DNA from: Muricea muricata
Taxonomy: Eukaryota; Cnidaria; Anthozoa; Malacalcyonacea; Plexauridae
DNA length: 64,000 nt
Direction of reading: 5' to 3'
Assembly (NCBI GenBank): GCA_963855995.1
Contig: OY979721.1
Span: 930,001 to 994,000 of the forward strand
This document shows, in pieces, positions 35,680-48,300 of the stretch; position 1 is the stretch's first letter, and each line of letters opens with the position of its first letter. The notes beneath the pieces were generated by a model that was not told the DNA's origin, made no database searches, and saw only the letters and a program-made list of their open reading frames with translations. The translations under genes and the position numbers were made by a program.

Positions 35680-36573
35680 TGAACTGTATTCTATTTCAGA
35701 TTGAAGAACGGAACGCATGTTAGTCTAAATAATTGCACACTATCTGAGGCTGGTTGTCCAAAAGCTTAGCTTAACCCTAGGTTAACGTGAAATCCGAAAC
35801 CAGTTTCAGAGCAGCTTAATTAATGTTTCTTGAAATATACAGTTTGGGAATATCTTCAGGAGGGGGAGGGGGGGGGGGTGACTGCGTCCGTTTAGGGCAA
35901 AACGCTGCTGAAGATGGTCTTCTGTGCTTTATTCCGTGGTCCAGTGCACTCCAAGTTGTTGATCTTAATTTGTCAGGCCTAAGTATTTATGTAAATAGCG
36001 CATTAGTCCTTGTCGTCAATTTATGTACACAAGTCTATTCATAGCTGCTTTTCACAATCACACTCTAATCCTTAAGTTTACTTTAACTAGTTATTTTATC
36101 GCGCAATTTTATGCATATGTGAATAATATATTTAGAGCAAACAGTTGGGATAAGCAGCGAACTTCAAAAATCACGAACTGAAAGCGAAACTGTGTGAAAT
36201 CGGTTTTGATCTGTCGACGTTTAGTATTTTGTCAACAATTTACGGCCTTTGACCTCATCACGCTTTTGGGAGTTGGATCAAACTCAAAGAACGGAACATT
36301 TCCCATGTGCCTCTGCTATCGGATTGCCACCAACCTATAATTGTGAGGGGTTGGTTATAAAAATGAAAGACAATAAGCTATAGAAATTGGTTTACCAAAG
36401 GACGAATCACAAACAATGATGACTATTGTCTTAAAAGACCAATCACAAGGCCTGATCATTTTAGGTTAGTATTTACCGCTCCAGATCACACTCCACATAT
36501 ATATAGCGCGTTTACCGTTGTCCACGCGTATCTAATTTCTTAATTAACATCAAAGATCTTGTCCCACTCAATC

Positions 36574-37570
36574 GGCATAGTACAAAAGATGGACTGGACC
36601 CTAGACTGGACCCAAAATTGGACCCAAAATTGGACTCAAAAAATGTATATTTCCCCTGATAAAAACAACCACGAGAATATTAATTAGCGCGTTTCATTTT
36701 ACAGGCAAAAAACCTCACCTTTCCTTGACCTATCTGTTTTAAACTACATATAATACCGTCTAAAGTTTTATATTATGTTTTATATTAACCATATCTAAGA
36801 AAACGGACAAATGCTCGTTAAACAACTCGCAACACAGCAAGGAGAACTTGCGCCGTGAATGCGGAATGATCTGAATGACCTAAAATATATCCGTATCCAT
36901 GCATGAAAATATCCGTATAAACGATAAGCAAAATAAACATTCTCTATCAGACCCTCTTTAAATTCCATATTGGCGCAGAAATATACATTTCAATGACAAT
37001 GTGCTTACAAACTTTGTTTTACTAAACATATTTGAAAAACTATATATTTTAATATAGTTGCGTGGTCTGTCAGACAAAAGCGCACCATATTGTAATTCCG
37101 TTTGCAATGGCATCGCCTTAATTTTTAAACTATGATTTAACACGTCTTACTTTGTGTCGTGTGTCGTCCGGCATGGGTCGTGAGTAATAAGGTCGTTGGT
37201 AACTTTTTAATTATTCATCTATATTTCAAAAACTATCTAACACTATACCACACAACTATATTAAAATATATATAGTTTTATAAATATGTTCAGCAAAACA
37301 AAGTTTGTAAGCACGTTGAAATGTATATTTCTGCGCCGATATGGAATATATAAAGTGGGTCTGATAGAGAATATCTATTTTGCTTATCGTTTATACGAAT
37401 ATATTCATGCATGGATACGGATATATTTTAGGTCATTCAGATCATTCCGCATTCACAGCGCAAGTTCTCCTTGCTGTGTTCTCGTGGTTGCTTTAATCAG
37501 GAAAAATGTATATTTTTCGAGTCCAATTTTGGGTCCAGTCCAGGGTCCAGTCCATGTTTTGTACTATGCC
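36574..37570. repeat. ~1-kb imperfect palindrome (foldback element)
   Basis: The left end GGCATAGTACAAAA and the right end (complement GGCATAGTACAAAA) begin arms that match inwards. They pass through tandem GGACTGGACC/CAAAATTGGAC words, GAGAACTTGCGC, TATCCGTATCCATGCATGAA and TTTGTTTT, to a centre at roughly 37060-37245. The left arm has about 153 bp (36678-36830) absent from the right arm. Non-coding. Confidence 0.85.
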
Positions 37571-40500
37571 CATTCAATCTGCCGTCAACAATTCGTTTGT
37601 CTTGGAAAAATATGAACACACTACAAGACGAGATTCTCGCAAAACCGTTGCAATTAGATGTGATCGTATTCTTACTACCATTCGCAACGACTCCAATATT
37701 GTTCTGAACGCGGTTTCATAATTGTGCTGGACGCAATAACTCTTTGTTTATATTAACTGTCAATACACACACGTATTGTTTTCAGGAGCGTTTCGTTAGA
37801 GAATCACTCAAGCTTATCAAACATGATCCGCGTGGGTTTCACGAGGAACGCGGGTGGCGGTGTACGGGTAACGACTGCTTGAGAATGCTGTACTAAGTTC
37901 TATTCCAGTTTAGAAAGCTAACTTCCATGAAGACGGTACCATCATACGCATTTATGGTGCATACTTCAATAGCTCAGTTTTTGACAAGAATTGAACTGTA
38001 TTTAGTTGTACTGTTATTGAAAATATGATCCAAACCAATAAAGCCATAGCCTTTCAACCTAGCAACGATGTGGAAACGGGCAAAATGATCATTTTTTTAA
38101 GACGTTAAACGATCCCTGCAAACTGTTCTTGGATGATGCAGCCCTAAAGGAAGTTCTAAAAGGGAAATAAATAGTTTGAAAGAAGCAGCTTCGTCAATAA
38201 TTTGCATCAAATCGATGTTAAAATGACTTGTCATTGAAATTTTCGCATTTCATATACGACAGAAACCATAAGCATTCAGGTTAAGAATATTAAGAAGGAA
38301 GGTATGTTAAGAAGGAAGTTAAGGTAATAACCAATTATGGAAAACGTCACGTATAATTCTTGTATAAGCACATTTTCGCCATTGCTACTTCGTTGGTAAC
38401 GACTCGGTTGAAGGCAGCAGACGTCAGCGTCTGCACTCCGCGTTTTTGCTGGAGCGTTTAATTGCAAAATAGATATTGTAGTGTAATGCCCGACGGGGGT
38501 GCTTTTTGCTGATAAGAATATTTACACTCGACTGGAAACGTTTGCGTATCTGTGACAAACAGAATAGAAGATGCTACTCACTAGCGTGTACTTTGTTCAT
38601 CATTTAAAATATTGGACGTTTTTCTTGAGAGCTAGAAGGCCTTTATTATCTGCTTTGTTTTGTACGTCATCAAGCATTCAAGGATTCTTGAACGAGTCTT
38701 GAACGTTACTAGGCGCTCGCGAAATATGTATGGAGCACTTGACAGCTTCGAATAAAGAAGGATGTCTCATCAAAACCATTAAAATAACATTAAACTAAAT
38801 AATACACAATTGACTAAAGGTGATTTGGCTTTGAGAATTATCATCCTATAAACGGATACATATGAATACATCCGAAACTATATATATATACAATATATTA
38901 TACACAGACATGCGTTTAAGCGTTTTGCTCCTCAGTTCTACAATATAAGTCATCTCACTATTGAATTTCGCAAACCAAAACTTACTTTATACAATACGTC
39001 TGAAGACCCATACCAAACAAATTTTTAATGATTAAAGTTTATGTCTGAGTAAACTATATATATATTTGCGCCATGCATTACTGATTAGAAAGATTTGAAG
39101 ATTTATAATCTATTAATATTACAGTTTATATAAACATATATTTCATATATAGGCAGGCAATACTGATGAAGGGTTGTTCAATTTACCTCCGATGCAGCAA
39201 AAATGACTTCTTAACATTCCCATGTTTCACAACGAAACCTTGACAACCGAACTGAAGCAATGACTTTCGATAGAGCATCCAAGAAACGTTTTTGAAGGGC
39301 TGAATCAGCGGTTACTCCGACAACACCATGATGGAACGAAACTTACTGGTGGAGGACTGCCAAAGTGAGCACTTCCCTAAACTCGATTATTCAAAAAAGA
39401 CAGCGGTTGATTAATTATATGCAAGCACGCAGTATATAGCACTGGGAAAAATAGAAATAATTTAACATAAAGATTAAAAAACATTGCCATGCGGTTGCCT
39501 AGGTTGACAACCAAACGGTCATGCATTTAAGGAAGTGTTTATATGCATGGAGGCGAATGTGTATATTTGTCCAGAAGCGAGAAGCACTTAACAATTTTTA
39601 AAAAATAAAATCCCCCCACTCTGGTGCTATAGATACATATTATTTGTGTCATTCAACGGAATCTTGAAGTATATACAACGAATTCCTAATATTGCGACCG
39701 CATATTGCCCTGGATGTCTTGAAAAATCTTGTCATCATTGGGTTCGTATGTCTTACAAAGGCCAATTACTTTCGCCAATCTCCGAAGCATTACAAGACCC
39801 AGCCTTGAACAAATTAACGTCATACGCTAGACAATGGATTTTTTCGTACAACTTGCAATGCAATTTCAGCACAGTTAGAAGTTATTTGAAATATATGCTG
39901 GGTGTAAAGTCGCGAGTGTGGTTTCTGCATTCTATACTTTACCCTTGCGATCCTTGAACGCACCTTGTTTATAAGATAAATTATAAGAAATGTGATGAAA
40001 TATTTTCGCAAAAGGCCATCATTTAGAGTATAGATAACACTTCCATGGTCTAATTATTAAGTCAGAATACGTCAAGAGTTGTGTTGCAAAAATTGTCTCA
40101 GGTGATACGGCTGTTAATAGTACATAACAATTCCATTGGTGCTTTGCATCGCAAAGGACTAAATATATTATTACGTACAGAATCAGGTTAATATCCTAAG
40201 TTTCGTTCATGTTAACTATAAATGAAGAGTTCTGGCTGTCAGAAGAATTGATATTGAAACGGAAAAAGAATTGACACTGCTAAGAGTTGCTACATAATCA
40301 CAAAATAATGTATCTTCTTTTTCTTACTGAAGGAACAGAGAGAAGAATTTGGTTATCGTATCTATATTCAGCAGCCTAAGAGAAATACTTGTCTTGAATG
40401 TATCAATTACGCCCATACAAGCTATCAAAATTGAACATTTGACATGATCAGCATCATGAATGACCCAAAAGAAACTCTTTCTTCTATGGACCCTCAGTGA

Positions 40501-41218
40501 AATTTAAAGCTCTGCTATGCCTGAAACTTGGCATGCTTAAAAGGTACCAAAAAGGTACCAAAGTTGAAAGTTAACTGGGGCTGGAAAATCTTCTATTCTT
40601 CATAATCCTTCATCTATACCTCTAATCACTGTGGTTACAAGCGAATACAGTTGTTCCGGGATGTGCTGCCTTTATGTTGTAAATGTTAAACAATGTCCGC
40701 TGGCCCAAGTTGTATCCCTGCAAATTCTCCTAGACTAAAGAATTTAATTTCTTTTTCGACAATTTGCAATGCAAAAAACGGAAATAATTATGGCTTGAAA
40801 GTCCTTTGTATTACAATGTTATACCAGCTGGACACCTAGTTAAACAAGACATTCTTGTCTTGTTCACAACTTTTTAATAATGATTTACACATGGAACGAT
40901 TTTTTAAACATTCATTTTCAACGAGTTTAATACGACAATCTTAATAATATCTGCTGGTGATTTTCATCGAAGAGTATATTGTCAGTCAATAAAAAGTACT
41001 TTAAGACACTTTAATTTAGCTTTCATATAACTCAAGAAGACATACATTTATACAATATATATAATGGACTAGCTAGCGTACGTATTAAGCAATAAATACA
41101 ATTACAAATACAATTAAACTGCGTTGAAAGATTCTAATAGTTTCACGTTGAAATCGCAGTTGCGAACTTGCACTTGTGTGCAATTATAGGCCGTTATTAG
41201 TTTCGAATTGCTTGAAAA

Positions 41219-41224
41219 TTTATT
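41219..41224 (-). promoter_or_regulatory. Possible poly(A) signal of the TGIF-like gene
   Basis: AATAAA on the minus strand, about 245 bp beyond the TGIF stop codon. Confidence 0.4.
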
Positions 41225-41470
41225 AAACTTCTTTCTATATACAACTAAATGGATATTTTCATATTTATAAGCCGGCTTGGTTGACAGGGCGACCGACAGT
41301 GACTATCCACTCTGAAATTCAATATTAGGTACATATAAATGCTGGCGTGGGCAAAAAATTCTGATTACTGAATGCATTTGAGGTATCCCGTAGTCACGCT
41401 CTTAAAACTGTCCTCTCCCCAAAGGACATAAGCTTTCTTCCGACCAAATGTCGCAAAAATACTACAGCTC

Positions 41471-42939
41471 TCAATAAGCGAGGAATTTCGACTCTCGAGT
41501 ACCGTGTCCTTGTATTATGTCCATATTTAAAGCGACCTCGACAAGTAGATCCATACTTGACAAATGATTATTTGCAGTCAGGTTTTCTAGCAACGAAAGC
41601 GCACTCTCACCGTTGTTTTGAAGGGCGGTAGACACGGGCACGCACCGTGCGCTCAGTTCGCAATTCTTAGGAGACAGAGGCCGGGAGTCCGAATGTTCCG
41701 AGTCGCAACTCGAAACGGATTCCGCGTCGCTAAACGTGCCCGAATCAAATTTCACGGAGTACTCGTCGTTTGAGCTGCTCCTCCTCGAGCCAGCACTGCT
41801 GGTACTCCCCAGCGTTTTCGTTGTCCGCCTCGTGATCGTGTAATGACTGGGGTCATGTCCCTCCCGTCTGATCATTTCTGGGAGAATCCTGCGTCTTGCA
41901 TTAATAAACCAGTTGCAGACCTGCAAGACGCTGAGGTTCGATGCCCTGGACAAATGCTGCTTTTCGCTCTCCGACGGGTATGCATTGAATCTGTGTTCCC
42001 ACAACCACAATCGCAAGACGTTCACCGAGTCCTTGGGTAAATTCCCACGCCGTTTTTTCGGCGACGAGGAGCTGTTCTTCGCGTGAGCACGTGAAGTCGT
42101 TACTCCATCCCTGGCGGGGGGCCGGTCAATGTCTGGTTTCTTCGCCAATTTCACGTCAAATACTGTAAGATAAAGCATGGAAATTCAGCTCAAGAAGTGA
42201 TTTCGGATGCTTTTGACAACGAACGAGGAACGTCTCTGGTATCTTGGATACCACCCACACTTTGATAAGTAGAGAGTTAAGTCGACTCTTAATGCTTACA
42301 GCAAGAAAATGAACAATCCAAAATGTAATTCGATAATTTCAAGGTGTCAGGTTTACGAATACAATCAGCTGACAAGCATTGCCTTGCCTACTATTATTTC
42401 GTGTAACATTTGTACACTGAATTTGCTTCGAACTGCCAAAACAATTAGGGAAAATTTTGTGCTGCTACGAGCTGTCAAATGTGTTTAAAGTCAGCGAAGC
42501 GAGTAAGACCACGTTGTATATAAGATTACACATTGATAGATTGCTGCCTAGCAAATAATGTACTTACAATACCTAGTATTATTCGTTTCTACCTTGAGAT
42601 ATCTTGGTATTTTAGCTGTCAGAAGTTGGCAAAGATTACAGGTCGGGGAAAGTGTAATCACTCGGGCCTTACAACGGTGTTGACTGCCACAAGATCGTGA
42701 TAGTCTGTGCTAGGCATTAAGCTTCGAGCTTAAGGGGACTTTACAACCCCGCAAAACCCACCTAAAGTTAGCATGAGCGATTCCTAATACCTCGCGAAGC
42801 TATGACTTATAGTGCAAACCTTGAAACGGAATTTAATATCGAGAGGGGGGAAACGGTAGATATGCAATCACGCAAGTCATTCATATATCAAAGTACCTGA
42901 TCGTTTCTCTCGCGAACTCTTCGAATTCTGCGGCGCCAT
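41471..42939 (-). CDS. TGIF: TGIF-like TALE-class homeobox transcription factor (2 exons, 244 aa)
   Basis: Nuclear DNA-binding protein. Vertebrate TGIF proteins are repressors that bind a TGTCA core and antagonise Smad/TGF-beta and retinoid signalling. Exon 1 is 42897-42939 (ATG in GAATGGCGCC, 14 codons, donor TCAG|GTACTT, phase 1). Exon 2 is 41471-42162 (acceptor TTATCTTACAG, stop TGA). The homeodomain is at about residues 50-112, with the three-residue TALE loop (NAYPSE in place of PYP) and recognition helix [11 protein letters not shown]. It starts with KKRRGNLPK, as in TGIF. Downstream are a Ser/Glu-rich segment and, near the C-terminus, [10 protein letters not shown], which resembles the conserved LLVDVAL motif of TGIF. 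No CtBP-type PLDLS motif was seen. TGIF1 versus TGIF2 cannot be decided; a pre-duplication homologue is likely. Confidence 0.94.
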
Positions 42940-45301
42940 TCGCGTAAGCTTGCGTTTTCCCGTCCAACTTCTTGTTTTGCTTCGACGACGGAACTCTGAC
43001 GGTGCGAAATCCGTGCAAGGAACGTGTGTTTCAACAGAGACTATTTACCAAGTCTGTTCAATCGCCAAGCACAACTGCCGTTTGACAATTATGACAGTTA
43101 GTTCCATCCAACAACCCGGCACTGTTGTATACTGTTTATACGATTTCATGCAAAGCTCGAGCGGTGATTGGCTGACGGCCGCATAGTATTTACATCAGCG
43201 TCTGTTCCCATTGGCTAGCGGCCGTAATTCGCTTAGCTAAACCACGTGGACGTACAAAATTGCAGCTAGATCTACATCTTTGAGTGCTTCCTTCATCTCC
43301 TAGGAGAATTCGACTTGACAGATCGCTTGTATTAGACCGTGTCTGACAATGGCTGTATAAAGTATTCCCCTCGCTTGTTTGTTTTGACATGAGCGTGGTA
43401 AAATCACGCCTTTGGCTAAGCCCTTGCAGACAAAATACACCAGTAGCATGGAGGACGACGTACAATACTCGTGGCTTTGAGCCTTAGCTGTCAAAGTGTA
43501 TTCGGAATGCTTGCAATGCGCGTCTCCTTGTCAAACACACAAGCTCTTGTTTCGAGGATCATATCTTCAAGTGATGATGAACCATCATCAGCCCTATGTG
43601 CTTTGTAACTTGTGTATTTTACTTTCGTGTTTAAAAACCCTCACGCAAGGGACCTCGCACTTTCGAGGTGGGAAAATTCAACGACGTCTTGTCAAATGTC
43701 AACATTAAGTTGACCCAAGACTACAAGCCAAATTCTCGGGATGACACGCATGTCAATATCTATATTACTATCTTACAAACTAAACTGATGAGATTGGTCA
43801 GAGCGTCTTAGCCTTTGTAAAGCTTAAAAAGAGAATTTCTCAACCACTTCTCAATTCGTGAAGTTTCAATATTAAATTAGCTGGACTCATTTAAAGCATT
43901 CACGAATTTTTTAAGCCTAATAATGTTCCAGTTCAACAGACACGTGTGGACTATAGCATGCTTGAAGCGAGCGAGGGTTGTGTCTTGACGTATATAATTA
44001 AGTATTTCTTCGCTGGTAACATTATTGCCATTATGTGTTGAGGACACCCCGCGTAGAAGTCAATGTAGCGTTGAACCTAACATTACATACATAATTTCTA
44101 AATCTCAATTCATATTAAGTGAAAGAACATAAACCTTTCGTGTATTATTAATTGCACTAGACGAGAGCACTTGTGACGTTGCTTTGAGATATTATCACAA
44201 TTTCTAGAATCGACAATCAAGTCAACTTTACAACATATTCCAACAATGTTTCTAATTGTTTCAAGCCATTTTCAGCCCAAAAATGAACCGAGATTGTCAA
44301 AATCATATCATAATACATCTACAGCATAAATCTAATCCCTTTTGTCAACCAAAGTCCACCATCAAATACATGCATTTATAGGTATATTCATTTATTTATT
44401 TAAATACATATATTTATTTATATACGTTTTCCTTGCTGAAGAAAAAGAAACCTAACTAAATTTTATTTATTTATTCATTTATATTTGTTTATTTATACCC
44501 GGACATATGCTTGAAATATATATACGCCAATTAATAGCATAATATTCATCCTTAGTAGAGCGGCTTAAAATTTGTGTATCGTGAGAGTACCCTCTTCATA
44601 CATGCAGTCAAAGTTTCTGCTATCAGAGAAGGAATTTGTATGGTTGGGCTTTATAACGTTTTATAGAGATTTTGTGAAAAATCTTCGAGAAAATTGATTA
44701 GGTATTATTTACCAAAATTCTTCCAAATCTTTCAAAACTTAGAATTTATCCATGAAAAATTCTTTGAGAGCAACTTTAACAGTGTAAAAGCGTTAAGATT
44801 AACTTTACAATTTACATTGGGCAGATGTTTAACGCTCACGCCTTGTAACTACACGGCAAAAAAATTATCATCGCTTGTGCGAGGTTGATAAAAACAGGAT
44901 TGAACAATGTTGTGCTGCCCACATTCTTCACAGTTGTCAACAATATTGGACAATATTTTTGAGCCTGAATCCAACGTAACAATGTTGACCAATATTATTG
45001 ATAACTGTGAATAATGTGGGCAGCACAACACTGATTAATCATGTTTTTATCAAAATTGAACAGTCACAAACTAAATCGAAAGGTAGTTTGGTAGTGAGAG
45101 ATATTGAAACGGAGAACTTTATCTTGCCCGCCCTGACCCACTGTAACTTCCATAATATTTAAAAACCCCATTCAGTGTACCACGGGGAGTGACAATGATC
45201 AGAAACCTTAACTTTCTCCCCCCCCGGCTCGCTGTAACTTCCATAATAGTCAAAAAGCTTATTGAGTGCATCCCGGGGGGTAAAATAATCAGGTACCTCG
45301 A
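42940..45301. other. Intergenic, TGIF-like gene to the 3' end of the TTLL12-like gene
   Basis: No gene supported. It contains a hairpin MITE at 44886-45053. Next to the TTLL12 stop is a roughly 95-bp imperfect tandem duplication (about 45120-45205 and 45220-45296) that shares CTGTAACTTCCATAATA. AT-rich TTTATTTA runs lie at 44380-44500. Confidence 0.5.
44886..45053. mobile_element. Hairpin MITE of the TGCTGCCCACATTG family, copy 1
   Basis: Ends TTGATAAAAACAGGATTGAAC and its near-complement; inner words GTGCTGCCCACATT and AATGTGGGCAGCAC. The centre carries TTGTCAACAATATTG-type words. Other copies: 47960-48138, 53962-54168 and 57890-58087. Confidence 0.85.
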
Positions 45302-48300
45302 TCACAGCCGCACGCTTCCCCATGGTGTTTTCTCGCCAAGGAACAAATTCGAAAAAAGATGATGAAACGAATCCGGGTGGTACTTCACCAGCCTAATGCA
45401 GTCCGGGTTGAAATTCACTTCGAGGAGAACGGGTTGCATTTTTTTCGAGCCTGCAAGCCAAGAAATTATAATAGATAAATCTGCATGCCAAAAGGACCAA
45501 CATTTACAAAACTAAAAGCAGAAAAAATTTTTTTCGAAAATTAAAAAAAGTGTTACAATATTAAAGATAGATAAGAGTCCCATCTGCGCAACGGCTCTGC
45601 TCATATGAAATCCCAACAGAAAAAAACATTGTCCAAACAACTGACAGCAAAAAGCGGCAATATTTTGAAGCTGCTAACGAAATCACTGTTGGTAGATGTG
45701 TCAATATACCAGTATCAAACCGTTTTTAAAGCTCTTTTATGCCTGCTGTAGAGGTTACTTTAAATTGCTGCAGACTTTAGATTGACTTTTTGGACAAGGG
45801 TGAGAATTATAGTCAATTAAGGTCGTCTTTAAAATAGCATACACTTTGAACTATAAGCACGCAAGGAATGATGGATTATTGTTTTTTAGACCCTGATACT
45901 GAGGGAATTATCTTGGTAGCAAGTCAATTTGCCCTGATAAGTTTTCCGTGTGCCCCTGATGATCTTTCAAAAATAACTCCGAGGTAAAAATAAGTTATAA
46001 TCCGTCATCCTTTGCGCGGTCATCGTTTACAGTTTACGCTTTTGGAAGAATAACCTTTCTTACGTTGGCTGTATACATAGCGGGATATGTATTTCAGCTA
46101 CTGGCTGCAATGTGGTATCTTAAATAAACAAATAAACAACATTGAACCTACCGTCATCTGCCCATTTTAACATGAAATCCAAAGCGTAATAAGCTCGAGA
46201 CTGAAACAAAAGAGAGTTTTAGTAAAGAATATGAGGAACTACGAAAGGACATACTTCAGTGTTTTTCGCGTTTCACCCCCCCCCCCAAGAAATATGCCGT
46301 TCTTAAATATTTCCAGGGAGAGGGGTACTGTTTCTGTTTAGAACACTAAATCTATTTTGTTGTTTTGCTGTTGTCTTGTTACATACGCCATCTGGAAACA
46401 TAGAGAAGTACTGGCACTAGATGTTATATTAATAGGGATCTATTTTTTTTATCAAAACCACTTAATTAGAAAATGAGAGAGAGAGGATAATTGTAATTGT
46501 CTCAGTACAATCCGAGATCAAATATGTAACTTTTTAAAAAGAAATCTCCACAAAGATGATTATTTCGCTACTCGCTATCCATTGAGTTTCAGGAACAGAT
46601 AGCGAGTTGAGTATCCAATGAAATTACAGCATTTGCAATATTATACTAGAATACGGATTATACGATTCTAATAACATGAAACGTTGAGAAAAAAGACCAG
46701 GACTATATTGAAAGGGTAATTTCCTTCAAGTTTAAAAACCATTTCACCTTCAAAGAGTGTAAGCAACGCAAAACAGAACTAACATTTGCGCCAGAAATGC
46801 TAACATAAAAAGTAGAAAATAAAAGGCAGGAAAAGCTTCTTCATTTACCATTTTACAATGGCCCAGTCCTCTCGGCGGCGGCTCGGATGTCGCCGCTTCA
46901 AAAAGCTCCTTTATAATTTTGTGAACTTCATTCTTAACGAAAAAACGCCGAGTAGACAACGTTAGAACAAGCTACACGAATACTGGAGGGGGTCAATGCG
47001 TCTTCTAATTCGAAGGGAAATCATAAACATGTCGAAACTCAAGCCGGGAAAAGTTGTGAAAACTTCATCATTAACCATACTTCCTACAGCAGGAATCAAA
47101 CCTACGTCAATGCGGTGCCCGTGTAGTAAGCTACATACTATTATAAGCTACGGAGATCGATGATAAGAGCGGACGTAATTTATGTATACTTAGGGTGGTA
47201 ATGTCTGTGGATAGGTTGAGGGCAGTCTCCTTCGCAGAGGTTTTTTGTTTTCTTAACTGGTGCCTTGAAGCCATTCAGGATGGCTGATTTGCATATTAAA
47301 TTATTGCACAATATAACAAATTCCAAAAGGACATACATTTTCTCCAACATAAATGGAACATTTGTAATTATAAACAATTTTGCTTGCATCCATGATGAGA
47401 TTTTGCGACCGAATTTCAAGAATATCTATATCGGAGATATCGCCACGCCATGCCATGTTCACGAAATCGCTCACTCGAACACAGTATATGGCAGAGGCTT
47501 CCCTTCTCAAATTTTAGCTTCCCATAATCCTCTGTCAACTTCCATAACTGCAGAAACGTCATGTAAGACGATGAAAAGGCACTAAAACCAAAAAGCCTCT
47601 GCGCAGGAGAGTGGGTTGAGGGTAAATCCATTATTTTGTGGTACTTTACTCAATGATGAATAAAATCACAGTTACATTTCCCCTGCAATCTCAGAAGAAG
47701 CGATTGACTATATCCTGAACTAAATAAACGAATTCATTTGTTTTCACCTCAACATCTTGCCACTTGTAGCCAGGATTTTGACGATCAAACATTTCTGGCA
47801 ATTCATCATGATGTATCTATGGAAAACGAAAAGTTGACTGTATGTTTTTCAGAGCTAAAATCTCTGCCGCTTTCTGTGGTGCAGTTCAAAGTCGTGAGGT
47901 CAGTACATTTAACTCGACGCATGCCCTTTACACATCAAAAAACAAACAACCTATTCATGGTTGATGAAAACAGCATTGAACAGTGTTTTGCTGCCCACAT
48001 TGTTAAAGGTTGTCAACAATACTGAACAAGTTGTTGAGCCTGAACTAGCCTGCAATCAGGTGTAACAATGTTGAACAATATTCTTGACAACCTTGAACAA
48101 TGTGGGCAGCAAAACATTGTTCAATGTTGTTTTCATCAGGCCAGAACAGGTTGTTCATTTTTAACTGTGTAGGTAATGAAATATCCATTATGGTTCTGCA
48201 TATTTTCCACAAAATACGTTACTGTGTTTAAGACTTTATATGTACGGACATGTTTATTGTTATGGATCATTAAATCCAATATAAGTAACGAATCTATGGA

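Larger units (their letters stand above)
35680..41470. other. Intergenic, GluN1-like gene to TGIF-like gene
   Basis: It starts with the GluN1 3' untranslated region (a G-run near 35860-35880) and contains the large palindrome at 36574-37570. The rest is AT-rich. An open frame of about 104 codons at 39646-39957 lacks an ATG and splice partners and is not supported. On the minus strand near the right end there is an AATAAA for the TGIF gene. Confidence 0.5.

Noticed and set aside
39646..39957. Open frame of about 104 codons with a few cysteines
   Set aside because: No ATG at its start, no signal peptide, domain or convincing splice sites; length is within chance for AT-rich DNA of this size.
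47265..47585. 106-codon plus-strand open frame inside TTLL12
   Set aside because: It falls in a TTLL12 intron, begins without domain features and has overlapping frames on the other strand.
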